DNA from: Hirschia sp964342355
Lineage (GTDB): Bacteria; Pseudomonadota; Alphaproteobacteria; Caulobacterales; Hyphomonadaceae
Reading direction: 5' to 3'
Length of the DNA stretch: 64,000 nt
Assembly: GCA_964342355.1 (NCBI GenBank)
Contig: CAYFFG010000008.1
Span: 62,001 to 126,000, forward strand
The first letter of the stretch is position 1, and each line of letters starts with the position of its first letter. The translations under genes were made by a program, and so were the position numbers. The notes beneath the pieces are model-generated. The model saw nothing but the letters and a program-made list of their open reading frames with translations, ran no database searches and was not told the origin of the DNA. Shown piece after piece: positions 54,539 to 63,955 of this stretch.

Positions 54539-54943
54539 TTTCGTTCTTTTTCCTGCCCCTAAACTTCAACCTCTCGATCAAAGTCGGTTTGCGTTGGCGA
54601 GTTTGGCTCTGTGTATGCGCGAAGCTTTTCTTTTAGAGTAGGATTTAGGTCAACTTTCACGCATCGAAGAATATCGGCGCCATGTCGTTGAGCGGTTTTG
54701 CGTAAAAATTGGGCGCCCAAATAGATACTAGCTGTTGGTAGTCATTCTTCTGCTTTTAAATGCTAAGATAAATAGCCTGCTTTGCGCAATTCCAAACTTA
54801 ACAAAACGATTCATCGAATCTGGCTCTGACAAGGGATTATGCTATTTAAACAGCGTTTTGACGGGATCAACAACGGACTTCAATTGTGTGTCCGTTGTAG
54901 AGGTGCTCGTCCTTGTCGCATTTTCAGTTGAGGAACATTTTCC
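54539..54943. promoter_or_regulatory. 405-bp divergent control region between glnB and nnr
   Basis: No coding frame is convincing. A 12-bp palindrome TTGGGCGCCCAA lies at 54709-54720. A 9-bp inverted repeat ACAACGGAC/GTCCGTTGT (54870-54878 with 54890-54898) with an 11-nt loop lies just before nnr. I could not find a sigma-54 promoter (GG-N10-GC with full context) or a clear NtrC site for glnB. Confidence 0.5.
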
Positions 54944-56479
54944 ATGCTTAAAGTCCTCAGTGTTCAGCAAGTATACGCAGCGGAAAAACGGGCAATAATG
55001 TCTGGTTTGAGCGGTATGCAGCTTATGGAGAATGCGGGACAATTAATCTTTGAAGAAATCGCCCGAAGATATCCGGAAGGTCGAATCATTGTTTTGTGTG
55101 GGCCGGGAAACAACGGGGGAGACGGTTATGTTATCGCGCGTTTGCTTAAGGCGGTTGGAAGGGAGGTTCTTGTCTACAAAATACAAGACCAAGGCGCGAT
55201 AAAAGGTGACGCAGAACAGGCTTTTGAGGATATTCACCTAACGGTCGAGGATGCGAGCATGCTTCTTCATGGCTCTTTGGATGGAAAACATGAAATCCGA
55301 TCTGGCGATGTCATTGTAGATGCCGTTTTTGGAGTAGGTTTGAACCGCCCCCTTGAAGCGGAAGTGAAGGATTTGGTGGAGTTTATCAACTCAACTGGCG
55401 CTCAGATTGTCAGTGTGGATTTGCCGAGTGGATCGAACGGAGATGCGACATTTATTCCTAAAACGTCAGTTCGAGCTGATGTGACCGTTACTTTTTCGGC
55501 ATTAAAGGCGGCGCACGTACTTTTTCCTTTCGCTGAACAATGTGGAGAAGTTGTCGTTGGAGAGATCGGGCTCTCAAAATTTTTTGGCGACAATCTACCT
55601 AAGGTTTTTGTGAATTCCCCTGAGGTGTGGGGGGAAGCGCTTTGTTGGCCTGATGGTCTCTCTCATAAACACTCTAGGGGGCGTCTTGGTATAGTTGCTG
55701 GCCCAAAGTCGGCAACGGGAGCAGCACGCCTATCGGCGATTGCGGGCGCAAGAACCGGCGCAGGACATACAACGCTTTTGGGTCGGTCCGATGTCATGCA
55801 GGAATTAGCTGCGCATTGTGCCTCAGTGATGACGAAACCTTATGAATCCGTTGAAGAACTTATCAACTTAACTGACAGAATGAACGCAATAGTTGTCGGT
55901 CCTGGCCTAGGATTGACGGAAGTCAATCGACTAGAGATTTTATCGCTTCTTAAGCGGAGGTCCCCGATCGTTCTGGATGCGGATGCGATTTCGTTGTTTG
56001 CTGACGGTCCAGGAGAATTAGTATCACATTTACACTCAAAATGTGTTTTGACGCCACACCAACAGGAGTTTGAGCGTCTCTATCCAGGACTATTTAAATC
56101 GGCCGATAATAAAATAGAAGCAGCTTTGCAGGCTGCTCGAATGTCAAATGCTGTCGTTGTGCTTAAGGGGGCGGACACCGTGATCGCTTCGCCGGATGGT
56201 CTAGTGTCCGTTAATGTACATGCCTCCCCATTTTTAGCGACGGCCGGATCCGGCGATGTGCTCTCCGGAATAATAGCTGGGTGGTTGGCGCAGGGTTTAA
56301 AGCCTTTTGATGCTGCGTGCGCCGCTGTTTGGATTCATGGAGATGCTTCATTATTGGGAGGGGCAGGCCTGATTGCTGAAGACCTTGCAGAATACCTGCC
56401 TCAAGTCCTGACAAAACTCTATGACCGATTTTCATCAAGAAAAATTCGGTGGGAAAGAAAATTTCACTATCGCTCTTGA
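54944..56479 (+). CDS. nnr: Bifunctional NAD(P)H-hydrate epimerase / ADP-dependent dehydratase
   Basis: 511 residues, repairing damaged NAD(P)HX. The N-terminal epimerase (NnrE, about 1-215) has LMENAGQLIFEEI, GPGNNGGDGYVIARLL and the catalytic Asp region DAVFGVGLNRPL. The C-terminal dehydratase (NnrD, about 225-495) has KHSRGRLGIVAG, VGPGLGL, VLKGADTVIASPDG and the ATP-site signature AGSGDVLSGIIAGWLAQG (about 431-448). GAGGA precedes the ATG by 9-10 nt. Divergent placement beside glnB is common in alphaproteobacteria. Confidence 0.95.
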   Translation: MLKVLSVQQVYAAEKRAIMSGLSGMQLMENAGQLIFEEIARRYPEGRIIVLCGPGNNGGDGYVIARLLKAVGREVLVYKIQDQGAIKGDAEQAFEDIHLTVEDASMLLHGSLDGKHEIRSGDVIVDAVFGVGLNRPLEAEVKDLVEFINSTGAQIVSVDLPSGSNGDATFIPKTSVRADVTVTFSALKAAHVLFPFAEQCGEVVVGEIGLSKFFGDNLPKVFVNSPEVWGEALCWPDGLSHKHSRGRLGIVAGPKSATGAARLSAIAGARTGAGHTTLLGRSDVMQELAAHCASVMTKPYESVEELINLTDRMNAIVVGPGLGLTEVNRLEILSLLKRRSPIVLDADAISLFADGPGELVSHLHSKCVLTPHQQEFERLYPGLFKSADNKIEAALQAARMSNAVVVLKGADTVIASPDGLVSVNVHASPFLATAGSGDVLSGIIAGWLAQGLKPFDAACAAVWIHGDASLLGGAGLIAEDLAEYLPQVLTKLYDRFSSRKIRWERKFHYRS

Positions 56480-56521
56480 TGTTTAGGGCCAACACATTCT
56501 AAACGCTTCGTCTCAGAATGT

Positions 56522-56606
56522 GCGGGTGTGGCGAAATTGGTAGACGCACCAGATTTAGGTTCTGGCGCTGAGAGGCGTGGGGGTTCGAGTCCCTCCACCC
56601 GCACCA
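56522..56606 (+). tRNA. tRNA-Leu (TAG)
   Basis: 85 nt with a long variable arm. Acceptor GCGGGTG/CACCCGC, anticodon stem CCAGA/TCTGG with loop TTTAGGT (anticodon TAG), T arm GGGGTTCGAGTCCCT, discriminator A and encoded CCA. It lies between nnr and tig. The following 195 bp before tig hold no gene I can support. Confidence 0.97.
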
Positions 56607-56801
56607 CTCTTGAATGTTCGTCTTTCTGGCGTTCGCGATGGACATCTTCTTGACCGTGTGACATACACCCGCCAATTCAAGCGGCGGCCTCCGCGAAGTG
56701 GAATATTCACGCTGTGGAACCGTTTGCTATCGTCCTTGTCACAACAACCCGTTGCGGCTGTCCTCAACGGGATAAAAAGAAACTAATTTAAGGAATCCGT
56801 G

Positions 56802-58142
56802 ATGAACGTCACCGAGACCAAGTCTGAAGGTTTGACCCGAGAATTCAAGGTCGTCATTCCAAAGGCTGAGCTGGAAGAAAAACTAGACGCCAAAATTTCC
56901 GAACTGCGTCCGCAAGTTCGTTTGAAAGGCTTCCGTCCAGGCAAAGTGCCAGCTTCTCACATCCGTAGTATGTACGGTAAATCCATTATGGGCGATATCG
57001 TACAGGAAGAAGTGACAACAACGTCCCAAAAAGCGTTAGAAGAAGCGTCCTTGCGTCCTGCTTCTCAGCCAAAAATCGATTTTGGCGGTGACGAAGAAGA
57101 GATTTTGTCCGGAAAAACAGACTTGGAATACTCTTTGTCTGTTGAAATCATGCCTGAATTTGAGCCGGCCGATGTGACAGCGATTAAGCTGGAACGCATT
57201 GTGGCAGAAGTAACTGATGATGAATTGGATGAGGCGCTTACCAAGCTTGCTGAAACCAACAAAAAATTCGAACCGCGGGGCAAAACGGCTAAAGCACGCG
57301 AAGGTGACGCCGTTGTTGTGGATTTTGTAGGCTCAATTGACGGTGAGGAATTTGAGGGTGGAGCTGCCGAAGGACAAACTATTGTTCTTGGCGATGGCCG
57401 TTTCATCCCGGGCTTTGAAGAACAATTGGTTGGTTCTAAAGCCGATTCATCCGTGGAAGTTAAAGTTACGTTCCCTGAAGATTACCCATCAGAAAAGCTT
57501 GCAGGCAAAGAAGCCGTTTTCGATGTTAAGGTGAACGAAGTTCGTGCGCCAGAAACGCCAGAAGTTGATGAAGAGTTTGCCAAGGGACTCGGAATTGAAG
57601 ACCTTGATAAGTTAAAAGAACTTATGCGTGCTCAAATGCAGCAAGAATTAACAGCAGCTTCTCGACAGCGCTTGAAACGAGTGTTGCTTGATGCGCTGGA
57701 CGAACGCCATGATTTTGATCTTCCTCCTGGAATGGTTGAAGCTGAATTCGAACAGATTTGGCGTCAGTTTGAGCAGGAGAAAGAAGCTGGCCGCCTTGAT
57801 GAGGCGGACAAAGAAAAAGATGAGAACGAACTGAAAGAAGAGTATCGTAAGATTGCTGAACGTCGAGTTCGGTTAGGTTTGGTCCTTGCTGAAATCGGTC
57901 GCATCAACAATGTGGAAATCAAACCTGAAGAAGTATCGCGCGCATTGAATCAGGAAGCGTCTCGTTATCCTGGTCAGGAAAAACAGGTGCTCGAGTTCTA
58001 TCAAAAAACGCCTGCGGCGATGGCGCAACTTCGAGCTCCATTGTTTGAAGAAAAAGTCGTTGATTATATTATTGAGCGAGCTGAAGTAACGGAAAAATCC
58101 GTTTCTCGTGAAGAGTTGATGGAAGCGCTCGAAGCTGAATAA
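56802..58142 (+). CDS. tig: Trigger factor (ribosome-associated chaperone)
   Basis: About 446 residues. The ribosome-binding domain carries the GFRPGKVP signature (about 43-50). The FKBP-type PPIase domain (about 150-245) has DAVVVDFVGSIDGEEFEGG and FIPGFEEQLVG. A helical chaperone domain with Glu/Lys-rich stretches fills the C terminus. AAGGA lies 7 nt before ATG 56802; the GTG one codon upstream is less well placed. Biased codon use suggests strong expression. It opens the tig-clpP-clpX-lon string. Confidence 0.96.
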   Translation: MNVTETKSEGLTREFKVVIPKAELEEKLDAKISELRPQVRLKGFRPGKVPASHIRSMYGKSIMGDIVQEEVTTTSQKALEEASLRPASQPKIDFGGDEEEILSGKTDLEYSLSVEIMPEFEPADVTAIKLERIVAEVTDDELDEALTKLAETNKKFEPRGKTAKAREGDAVVVDFVGSIDGEEFEGGAAEGQTIVLGDGRFIPGFEEQLVGSKADSSVEVKVTFPEDYPSEKLAGKEAVFDVKVNEVRAPETPEVDEEFAKGLGIEDLDKLKELMRAQMQQELTAASRQRLKRVLLDALDERHDFDLPPGMVEAEFEQIWRQFEQEKEAGRLDEADKEKDENELKEEYRKIAERRVRLGLVLAEIGRINNVEIKPEEVSRALNQEASRYPGQEKQVLEFYQKTPAAMAQLRAPLFEEKVVDYIIERAEVTEKSVSREELMEALEAE

Positions 58143-58166
58143 GCCGCGGAAAAGTTAGATTATTTT

Positions 58167-58206
58167 CGGGCCGCGAGTGTTTTTGCTTGCGGCCCGATTG
58201 TTTTTA
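58167..58206 (+). terminator. Rho-independent terminator of tig
   Basis: TCGGGCCGC/GCGGCCCGA (58167-58175 with 58190-58198) is followed by TTGTTTTT. clpP therefore has its own promoter in the 210 bp that follow; no hexamers are assigned. Confidence 0.92.
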
Positions 58207-58417
58207 CAATGGAAAAATACTTCAAGTTAGAAACGGGGTCTTAGCTTTTTTCCGTTAAGGCTGTTGATCATGAAAATGCTTCCAGTCCAGACAGCGCTTT
58301 GCACAGAAATGATAATAGAAGGCCTTGCGTGCTGGACTGCGGGGCCAAATATTGCCATCAAATGCAGTGAGAGTCGTAATCGGCTCATATCAATTAACTT
58401 CAAAGACAGCGATTAAC

Positions 58418-59041
58418 ATGCACGATCCCCTTGAGACCGCGATGAACCTTGTCCCCATGGTGGTGGAGCAAACGAGCCGTGGTGAGCGCGCGTACGATAT
58501 TTTCTCACGCCTGCTCAAGGAACGAATTATTTTCGTAACTGGGCCGATTGAAGATGGAATGGCGACATTGGTAACGGCACAACTGTTGTTCCTTGAGTCT
58601 GAAAATCCGAAAAAAGAAATTGCTATGTATATTAATTCACCAGGCGGCGTAGTGTCTTCTGGGTTAGCAATTTACGACACTATGCAGTATATCCGCAGTC
58701 CAGTTTCAACAGCCTGCATCGGCATGGCGGCAAGCATGGGCTCTTTGCTACTGGCTGCTGGTGAAAAAGACATGCGCTTTGCTACACCTAACGCGCGTAT
58801 TATGGTGCACCAGCCCTCAGGCGGTTACCGCGGTGTCGCAACCGATATTGAACTTCATGCCGAAGAAATTATCGAAACCAAGCGTCGTTTGAATAATATT
58901 TATGTGAAGCATACAGGTCAGGACTACGAAGCGATTGAGCGCAAGCTTGATCGTGATAGTTTTATGACTGCTGAGCAAGCACAAGAGTTTGGCATAGTGG
59001 ATCGCGTGTTTGAGAAACGTGTAACGCCTGGCTCAGAATAA
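58418..59041 (+). CDS. clpP: ATP-dependent Clp protease proteolytic subunit
   Basis: 207 residues. Catalytic triad Ser 106 (IGMAASMGS), His 131 (MVHQPSGG) and Asp 180 (KLDRDSF). ERIIFVTG and YINSPGGVVSSG are typical. ATG 58418 gives the usual MxDPxxTAMNLVPMVVEQ-type N terminus of alphaproteobacterial ClpP; an in-frame extension to 58325 shows no similarity. It forms the protease with ClpX, which follows after 200 bp. In Caulobacter-like bacteria ClpXP degrades CtrA with help from PopA, a homologue-like protein of which is in this window. Confidence 0.96.
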   Translation: MHDPLETAMNLVPMVVEQTSRGERAYDIFSRLLKERIIFVTGPIEDGMATLVTAQLLFLESENPKKEIAMYINSPGGVVSSGLAIYDTMQYIRSPVSTACIGMAASMGSLLLAAGEKDMRFATPNARIMVHQPSGGYRGVATDIELHAEEIIETKRRLNNIYVKHTGQDYEAIERKLDRDSFMTAEQAQEFGIVDRVFEKRVTPGSE

Positions 59042-59241
59042 AAAATTTAGCTGTTAACCAATAGTGGTTAAGGCTAACGATGAACATGCGGCATGATCCT
59101 TGCGGGAAATCGCGAGCTATGTTCGTATTATTCTATGTTGGGAACCTCTCGGAAACGTTTGGTGGTTCAATATAGCAGATTAGGGCGAAACCGATCCTGA
59201 ACGGATCAATTGATTTGAGCGTCCTGAAAGTTGAGGTGTCC

Positions 59242-60510
59242 ATGACGAAGAACGCATCAGGCGGAGACGGAAAGAACACGCTTTATTGCTCCTTCTGCGG
59301 CAAAAGCCAGCATGAAGTGAAAAAGCTTATTGCGGGTCCGACAGTGTTTATCTGTGATGAATGTGTCGAGCTTTGTATGGATATTATACGTGAGGAGAGC
59401 AAAAGTTCGCTCGTCAAATCTCACGACGGCGTTCCGACCCCACAAGAAATCTGCGATGTTCTAGATGACTATGTTATTGGTCAGTCTAATGCGAAACGCG
59501 TTCTGGCGGTTGCTGTGCACAACCACTATAAACGCCTTAGCCACTCCACAAAAAATGCAGATGTTGAGCTGGCGAAGTCCAACATTCTTCTGATAGGCCC
59601 GACAGGCTGTGGTAAAACACTACTTGCACAGACCTTGGCGCGTATTATTGATGTGCCATTTACAATGGCTGATGCGACAACCCTCACTGAAGCTGGTTAT
59701 GTTGGTGAAGATGTTGAAAACATCATCCTGAAACTGCTGCAGGCGTCAGACTACAATGTTGAACGGGCGCAGCGCGGAATTGTATACATTGACGAGATTG
59801 ATAAGATCTCTCGTAAGTCTGACAACCCATCAATCACCCGAGACGTGTCAGGTGAGGGTGTGCAGCAGGCGCTTTTGAAGATTATGGAAGGCACAGTCGC
59901 ATCTGTGCCGCCGCAGGGTGGCCGTAAGCATCCACAACAAGAGTTCCTGCAAGTCGACACAACCAATATGCTGTTTATCTGTGGCGGCGCGTTTGCGGGT
60001 CTTGATAAAGTTATCTCCGACCGTGGGCAGGGATCATCAATCGGTTTTGGCGCGACAGTATCAGATCCTGACGAGCGTCGCACAGGGGCTGTGCTTCAAG
60101 ATTGTGAACCAGAAGACCTCGTGAAGTTCGGTCTGATCCCTGAATTTATCGGTCGTTTGCCTGTTATCGCGACTTTGGAAGATCTGGATGAAGACGCACT
60201 CGTTGAAATTCTCACCCAACCAAAGAATGCGCTTATCAAACAGTATCAGCGTCTTTTTGAGATGGAAGATGTTGAGCTGACCTTCTCTGATGATGCGTTG
60301 CTTGCTGTTGCCCGCAAGGCAATCCACCGGAAGACCGGTGCGCGGGGGCTTAGGTCCATCATGGAAGGCATACTGCTAGATACAATGTTTGAGTTGCCAA
60401 ATCTTCGTGGCATCGAAGAAGTAGTCGTGAACGGAGAGGTCGTCGAAGGACGAGCAAAGCCACTGTATGTTCACGCAAAGAAATCTGATGCCAAGGATGA
60501 AGCATCCTAA
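59242..60510 (+). CDS. clpX: ATP-dependent Clp protease ATPase subunit ClpX
   Basis: 422 residues. The zinc-binding domain (YCSFCGKSQHEV, CDECVELC, about 13-45) is followed by AAA+ motifs: GPTGCGKTLLAQTLA (Walker A), VYIDEIDKI (Walker B), the pore loop GYVGEDV (about 152), sensor 2 GARGLRSIME. ATG 59242 with TGAGGTG upstream is chosen; a longer in-frame start would add nine residues before the known N terminus. A short inverted repeat TTAACC/GGTTAA (59054-59071) lies upstream. Confidence 0.97.
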   Translation: MTKNASGGDGKNTLYCSFCGKSQHEVKKLIAGPTVFICDECVELCMDIIREESKSSLVKSHDGVPTPQEICDVLDDYVIGQSNAKRVLAVAVHNHYKRLSHSTKNADVELAKSNILLIGPTGCGKTLLAQTLARIIDVPFTMADATTLTEAGYVGEDVENIILKLLQASDYNVERAQRGIVYIDEIDKISRKSDNPSITRDVSGEGVQQALLKIMEGTVASVPPQGGRKHPQQEFLQVDTTNMLFICGGAFAGLDKVISDRGQGSSIGFGATVSDPDERRTGAVLQDCEPEDLVKFGLIPEFIGRLPVIATLEDLDEDALVEILTQPKNALIKQYQRLFEMEDVELTFSDDALLAVARKAIHRKTGARGLRSIMEGILLDTMFELPNLRGIEEVVVNGEVVEGRAKPLYVHAKKSDAKDEAS

Positions 60511-60545
60511 GTGACAATACAGACAACTGTAACAAAATGATAATG

Positions 60546-60581
60546 TGCGTCCGCTGAGGGTTGATACCTTTGGCGGACGCA
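60546..60581. repeat. Hairpin between clpX and lon
   Basis: TGCGTCCGC (60546-60554) pairs exactly with GCGGACGCA (60573-60581), and the interior can extend the stem with G-U pairs to a 6-nt loop. There is no T run after it, so it is not a standard terminator. It may stabilise the clpX 3' end or act in control of lon. Confidence 0.6.
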
Positions 60582-60701
60582 TCCACATTTATGTCAGACG
60601 TTTGCCCAGAATGATAACAGCGGCGAGCTTGCCGCGTATAACAATGACTTCGCGCCCGCTTGTTTATCAGTTTATCAGGCGCGTGCTTGGAGAATAAGTG
60701 A

Positions 60702-63116
60702 ATGACTGAAAGAAAAACACTTCCTGTTTTACCCCTTCGAGACATTGTCGTTTTTCCACAAATGGTGGCGCCACTCTTCGTTGGGCGTGACAAATCCGTA
60801 CGTGCGCTGGAGGAGGTGGGAAGTGAAGGCGGAGAGATTCTGTTGGTCGCTCAAAAAGAGGCGAGTACTGACGACCCAACAGCTGAAGACCTTTTCCAGA
60901 TTGGCGCAGTTGCATCTATTCTGCAGTTACTGAAGCTGCCTGATGGTACTGTAAAAGTACTCGTCGAAGGTAAGGAACGTGCCAATCTGCGGGAATTAAT
61001 CGATCGTGGAGACTATTACGCGGCACGAGTAGACACAGTCCCTGAACAGGATATCGATTCTGAAGAAGCCGCGCCTTTAATGCGCACTGTCGTTGAGCAG
61101 TTTGAGGGCTATGTAAAACTTAATCGAAAGATCCCGCCAGAAACCGTAGGTACTGTCAGCCAAATTACATCGCCGGGTCGCTTGGCGGATGCGATCGCTG
61201 CACAGCTTTCAATTAAGATCGACGAAAAGCAGGAATTGCTGGAGCTTACAAGCGTTACGGAGCGCTTGGAAAAAGTCTATTCTATGATGGAAGGCGAGAT
61301 CGGAATGCTCCAGATGGAGCGTAAGATTCGAAACCGCGTTAAGCGTCAGATGGAGAAGACGCAGCGTGAATACTATCTAAATGAACAGATGAAAGCGATC
61401 CAGCGCGAACTTGGCGATCAGGAGCCGGAGCGCGATGAAATCGCAAAATTGGAAGAGTCGCTGAAAGCGAAAAATCTGCCAGAAGAAGTTCAAACAAAAG
61501 CAGAAAGTGAGCTTCGGAAACTTGGACAGATGAGTCCAATGTCAGCTGAATCCACAGTTGTTCGTAATTATCTTGATTGGATCGTTTCTTTGCCTTGGGG
61601 AGATCGCAAAGAGCTGAACATTGATCAGGAACAAGCAGAAAATGTCCTCGATGCCGACCATTATGGCCTTGAGAAAGTTAAAGAACGCATTTTGGAATAC
61701 CTGGCGGTCCAGTCACGAACGCGTAAATTGCGCGGCCCGATCCTGTGTCTTGTTGGTCCGCCGGGGGTTGGTAAGACTTCACTTGGCAAATCAATAGCGC
61801 AGGCCACCGGTCGAGAATTTGTTAGAGTTTCTCTTGGTGGCGTACGCGATGAAGCTGAAATTCGTGGGCATCGTCGTACATACATCGGTTCAATGCCGGG
61901 TCGGATTATTCAGTCGCTGAAAAAAGCTAAATCAGGCAATCCGTTATTCCTGTTGGATGAAATTGACAAGCTTGGTCAGGATTATCGTGGAGACCCTTCC
62001 GCTGCATTGCTTGAGGTTCTTGATCCAGAACAGAATTCCACATTCAATGACCATTACCTTGAGGTCGATTACGATCTTTCTGATGTAATGTTTGTAACCA
62101 CGGCCAATTCACTCAACATGCCTCAGCCTTTGCTGGATCGCATGGAGATCATTCGTATCGCCGGTTACACTGAAGATGAAAAATTAGAGATCGCAAAGCG
62201 TCACCTCATTCCAAAGATCGTCAAGGATAATGGTCTAAAGGAAGGTGAGTGGAGCATCACAGACAGCGCCATTAGAGATCTTGTCCGGTATTACACACGT
62301 GAAGCAGGTGTTCGGAATCTTGAACGCGAGCTGTCTCGATTGGCGCGTAAAGTCGTTCGTGACATTGTTCAGGGAAAAGAAACCTCAGTCATCATTTCGC
62401 ATGACAACATTGTTGATTATGCAGGCGTGAAGAAATTTCGTTTTGGTCTGACTGATGCGGAAGATCAGGTCGGCGTTGTTACTGGCCTTGCCTGGACTGA
62501 AGTTGGTGGGGATCTTTTGACAATTGAAGCCGTGCAAATGCCTGGGCCGGGAAAGGTAACCGTTACTGGCAACCTTAAAGACGTCATGAAGGAATCAATT
62601 TCAGCTGCAAACAGTCTGGTGCGCGCCCGTGCTGTGTCGCTGGGTATTCGTCCAACCGTGTTTAACAACACAGATATACACGTTCATGTGCCTGAAGGTG
62701 CGACACCAAAAGATGGACCTTCTGCAGGTATTGCGATGACAACGGCTATAGTCTCTTTGCTGACTGGTAACCCAATAGCACGAGATGTCGCGATGACGGG
62801 CGAAGTGACACTTCGTGGGCGTGTTTTGCCGATTGGTGGTCTGAAAGAAAAGCTTCTAGCGGCATTGCGCGGTGGTGTTAAAACTGTGCTCATTCCGCAG
62901 GAAAATGAGAAAGATCTTGAAGACATTCCAGACAACGTCAAAGAGGGATTGGAAATCATTCCAGTATCGACAATTGATCAGGTCTTGGCGCGTGCGCTGA
63001 CACGTCCGATAACACCGATAGATTGGAGTGATGCGGACGAAGCCGAATTGCGTGCGGGATTTATTCGCTCCAACCAACAAAAAGGCGAAGGTAAAACGCC
63101 TTATTCTTCTCACTGA
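60702..63116 (+). CDS. lon: ATP-dependent protease Lon
   Basis: 804 residues. LON substrate domain at the N terminus (TLPVLPLRDIVVFPQMVAPL), helical linker, AAA+ module with GPPGVGKTSLGKSIA (about 353) and FLLDEIDKLG, and the Ser-Lys protease domain with DGPSAGIAM (catalytic Ser, about 678) and RGRVLPIGGLKEKLLAA (catalytic Lys). In Caulobacter Lon degrades DnaA, CcrM and SciP. hupB, the usual next gene in many alphaproteobacteria, is missing; tRNA-Val and an accessory gene pair follow instead. Confidence 0.97.
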   Translation: MTERKTLPVLPLRDIVVFPQMVAPLFVGRDKSVRALEEVGSEGGEILLVAQKEASTDDPTAEDLFQIGAVASILQLLKLPDGTVKVLVEGKERANLRELIDRGDYYAARVDTVPEQDIDSEEAAPLMRTVVEQFEGYVKLNRKIPPETVGTVSQITSPGRLADAIAAQLSIKIDEKQELLELTSVTERLEKVYSMMEGEIGMLQMERKIRNRVKRQMEKTQREYYLNEQMKAIQRELGDQEPERDEIAKLEESLKAKNLPEEVQTKAESELRKLGQMSPMSAESTVVRNYLDWIVSLPWGDRKELNIDQEQAENVLDADHYGLEKVKERILEYLAVQSRTRKLRGPILCLVGPPGVGKTSLGKSIAQATGREFVRVSLGGVRDEAEIRGHRRTYIGSMPGRIIQSLKKAKSGNPLFLLDEIDKLGQDYRGDPSAALLEVLDPEQNSTFNDHYLEVDYDLSDVMFVTTANSLNMPQPLLDRMEIIRIAGYTEDEKLEIAKRHLIPKIVKDNGLKEGEWSITDSAIRDLVRYYTREAGVRNLERELSRLARKVVRDIVQGKETSVIISHDNIVDYAGVKKFRFGLTDAEDQVGVVTGLAWTEVGGDLLTIEAVQMPGPGKVTVTGNLKDVMKESISAANSLVRARAVSLGIRPTVFNNTDIHVHVPEGATPKDGPSAGIAMTTAIVSLLTGNPIARDVAMTGEVTLRGRVLPIGGLKEKLLAALRGGVKTVLIPQENEKDLEDIPDNVKEGLEIIPVSTIDQVLARALTRPITPIDWSDADEAELRAGFIRSNQQKGEGKTPYSSH

Positions 63117-63125
63117 GAAATTATT

Positions 63126-63166
63126 CCGCACGATTTTTAAAAGATCGTGCGGTTTCTTGTTTTTTG
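63126..63166 (+). terminator. Rho-independent terminator of lon
   Basis: CCGCACGAT/ATCGTGCGG (63126-63134 with 63144-63152) with a 9-nt loop is followed by a T-rich stretch TTTCTTGTTTTTT. Confidence 0.92.
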
Positions 63167-63218
63167 TAGTTGATATCGAGGGCAAACACCGTTAGGTGTC
63201 TGTCCTCCAAAATTGGAA

Positions 63219-63294
63219 GGGCGGTTAGCTCAGCTGGTAGAGCATCTCGTTTACACCGAGAGGGTCAGCGGTTCGAACCCGTTACCGCCCACCA
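63219..63294 (+). tRNA. tRNA-Val (TAC)
   Basis: 76 nt: acceptor GGGCGGT/ACCGCCC, D arm GCTCAGCTGGTAGAGC, anticodon stem CTCG/CGAG with loop TTTACAC (anticodon TAC), T arm with GGTTCGAACCC, discriminator A and encoded CCA. It could be the attachment site of the accessory region that follows. Confidence 0.97.
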
Positions 63295-63533
63295 TCTTTC
63301 CCCAATAAAAACAACGCATTAGGCGGTTTTCGTGATCAGTACACGGAGCGCCTATGTGCATTTTCACGGTTTTTTGCGTTTTTCACGGCTCTGCATGGTG
63401 ATTCCTAGGATTTGCACCGCTTGAAAGTGCGCATCAACTTTTGAGCATTAACAAGAATTCACCAATCAACATATTGCGTTTGAATGCCGCGCCACCCACC
63501 TGATATAGAGTATCAAAAAATGGCAATTGGTTG
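63295..63533. other. Non-coding stretch after tRNA-Val
   Basis: 239 bp without a convincing gene. It contains a direct repeat TTTCACGG (63362-63369 and 63381-63388) in a T-rich context. It may hold the promoter of the following gene pair and one end of an integrated element; no integrase is visible in the window. Confidence 0.45.
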
Positions 63534-63944
63534 ATGAACGAGACCAACCCGGAAATGGCATCACACCTCAATCTCATACAGGGGGTTGTGAATCGGACTG
63601 AGAACAATTCGTTCGCGCTTAAAGCTCTGTCGGTAACGCTGATGGCCGCGCTTCTGGCGTTTGCTCGTTCTATTGAAACAACCGCAATCACAATTTGCCT
63701 GATAGGACTGTTGCCGCTGGCTCTGTTTTGCTTCCTTGATGTTCGATACATGGCGCTAGGGGCGCGGTATCGGGCTTTTTATGAACATGTTCGTTCGGGC
63801 GCTGATGTAGCGCCCTTTTCTTTGTCTCCTGCGGATTATGAGGTCAGAAGCCGTTCCCTATGGGGCTGCTTGGCATCTTGGTCGGTTTGGCCGGTATACG
63901 TCACCCTTGGTCTGCTTGTTTTGGTAAGCGCAATATTTGAGTGA
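63534..63944 (+). CDS. Small multi-TM protein paired with a TIR-like gene
   Basis: 136 residues. A short N terminus (SHLNLIQGVVNRTENNSF) leads to a TM hairpin (about 28-47, KALSVTLMAALLAFA, and 52-73, ITICLIGLLPLALFCFLDV), a cytosolic part (ARYRAFYEHVRSG) and a third hydrophobic segment (about 109-135). The N-terminal pattern LxLIQGVxNRxxxNSFxxK is one I recall from small proteins encoded beside TIR-like genes; this was not checked. ATG 63534 is preferred to a TTG three bases upstream. It lies 12 nt before the next gene, as in an operon. It might be a membrane effector of a defence module (inference). Confidence 0.72.
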   Translation: MNETNPEMASHLNLIQGVVNRTENNSFALKALSVTLMAALLAFARSIETTAITICLIGLLPLALFCFLDVRYMALGARYRAFYEHVRSGADVAPFSLSPADYEVRSRSLWGCLASWSVWPVYVTLGLLVLVSAIFE

Positions 63945-63955
63945 AAGGATAATCA

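Noticed and set aside
54539..54700. Sigma-54 promoter or NtrC site for glnB
   Set aside because: I could not find a match with correct GG/GC spacing or the NtrC half-sites.
59054..59071. Possible CtrA box (TTAACC/GGTTAA) before clpX
   Set aside because: The two TTAA elements are 10 nt apart, not the 7 nt of the consensus TTAA-N7-TTAA, so it is noted only as a small inverted repeat.
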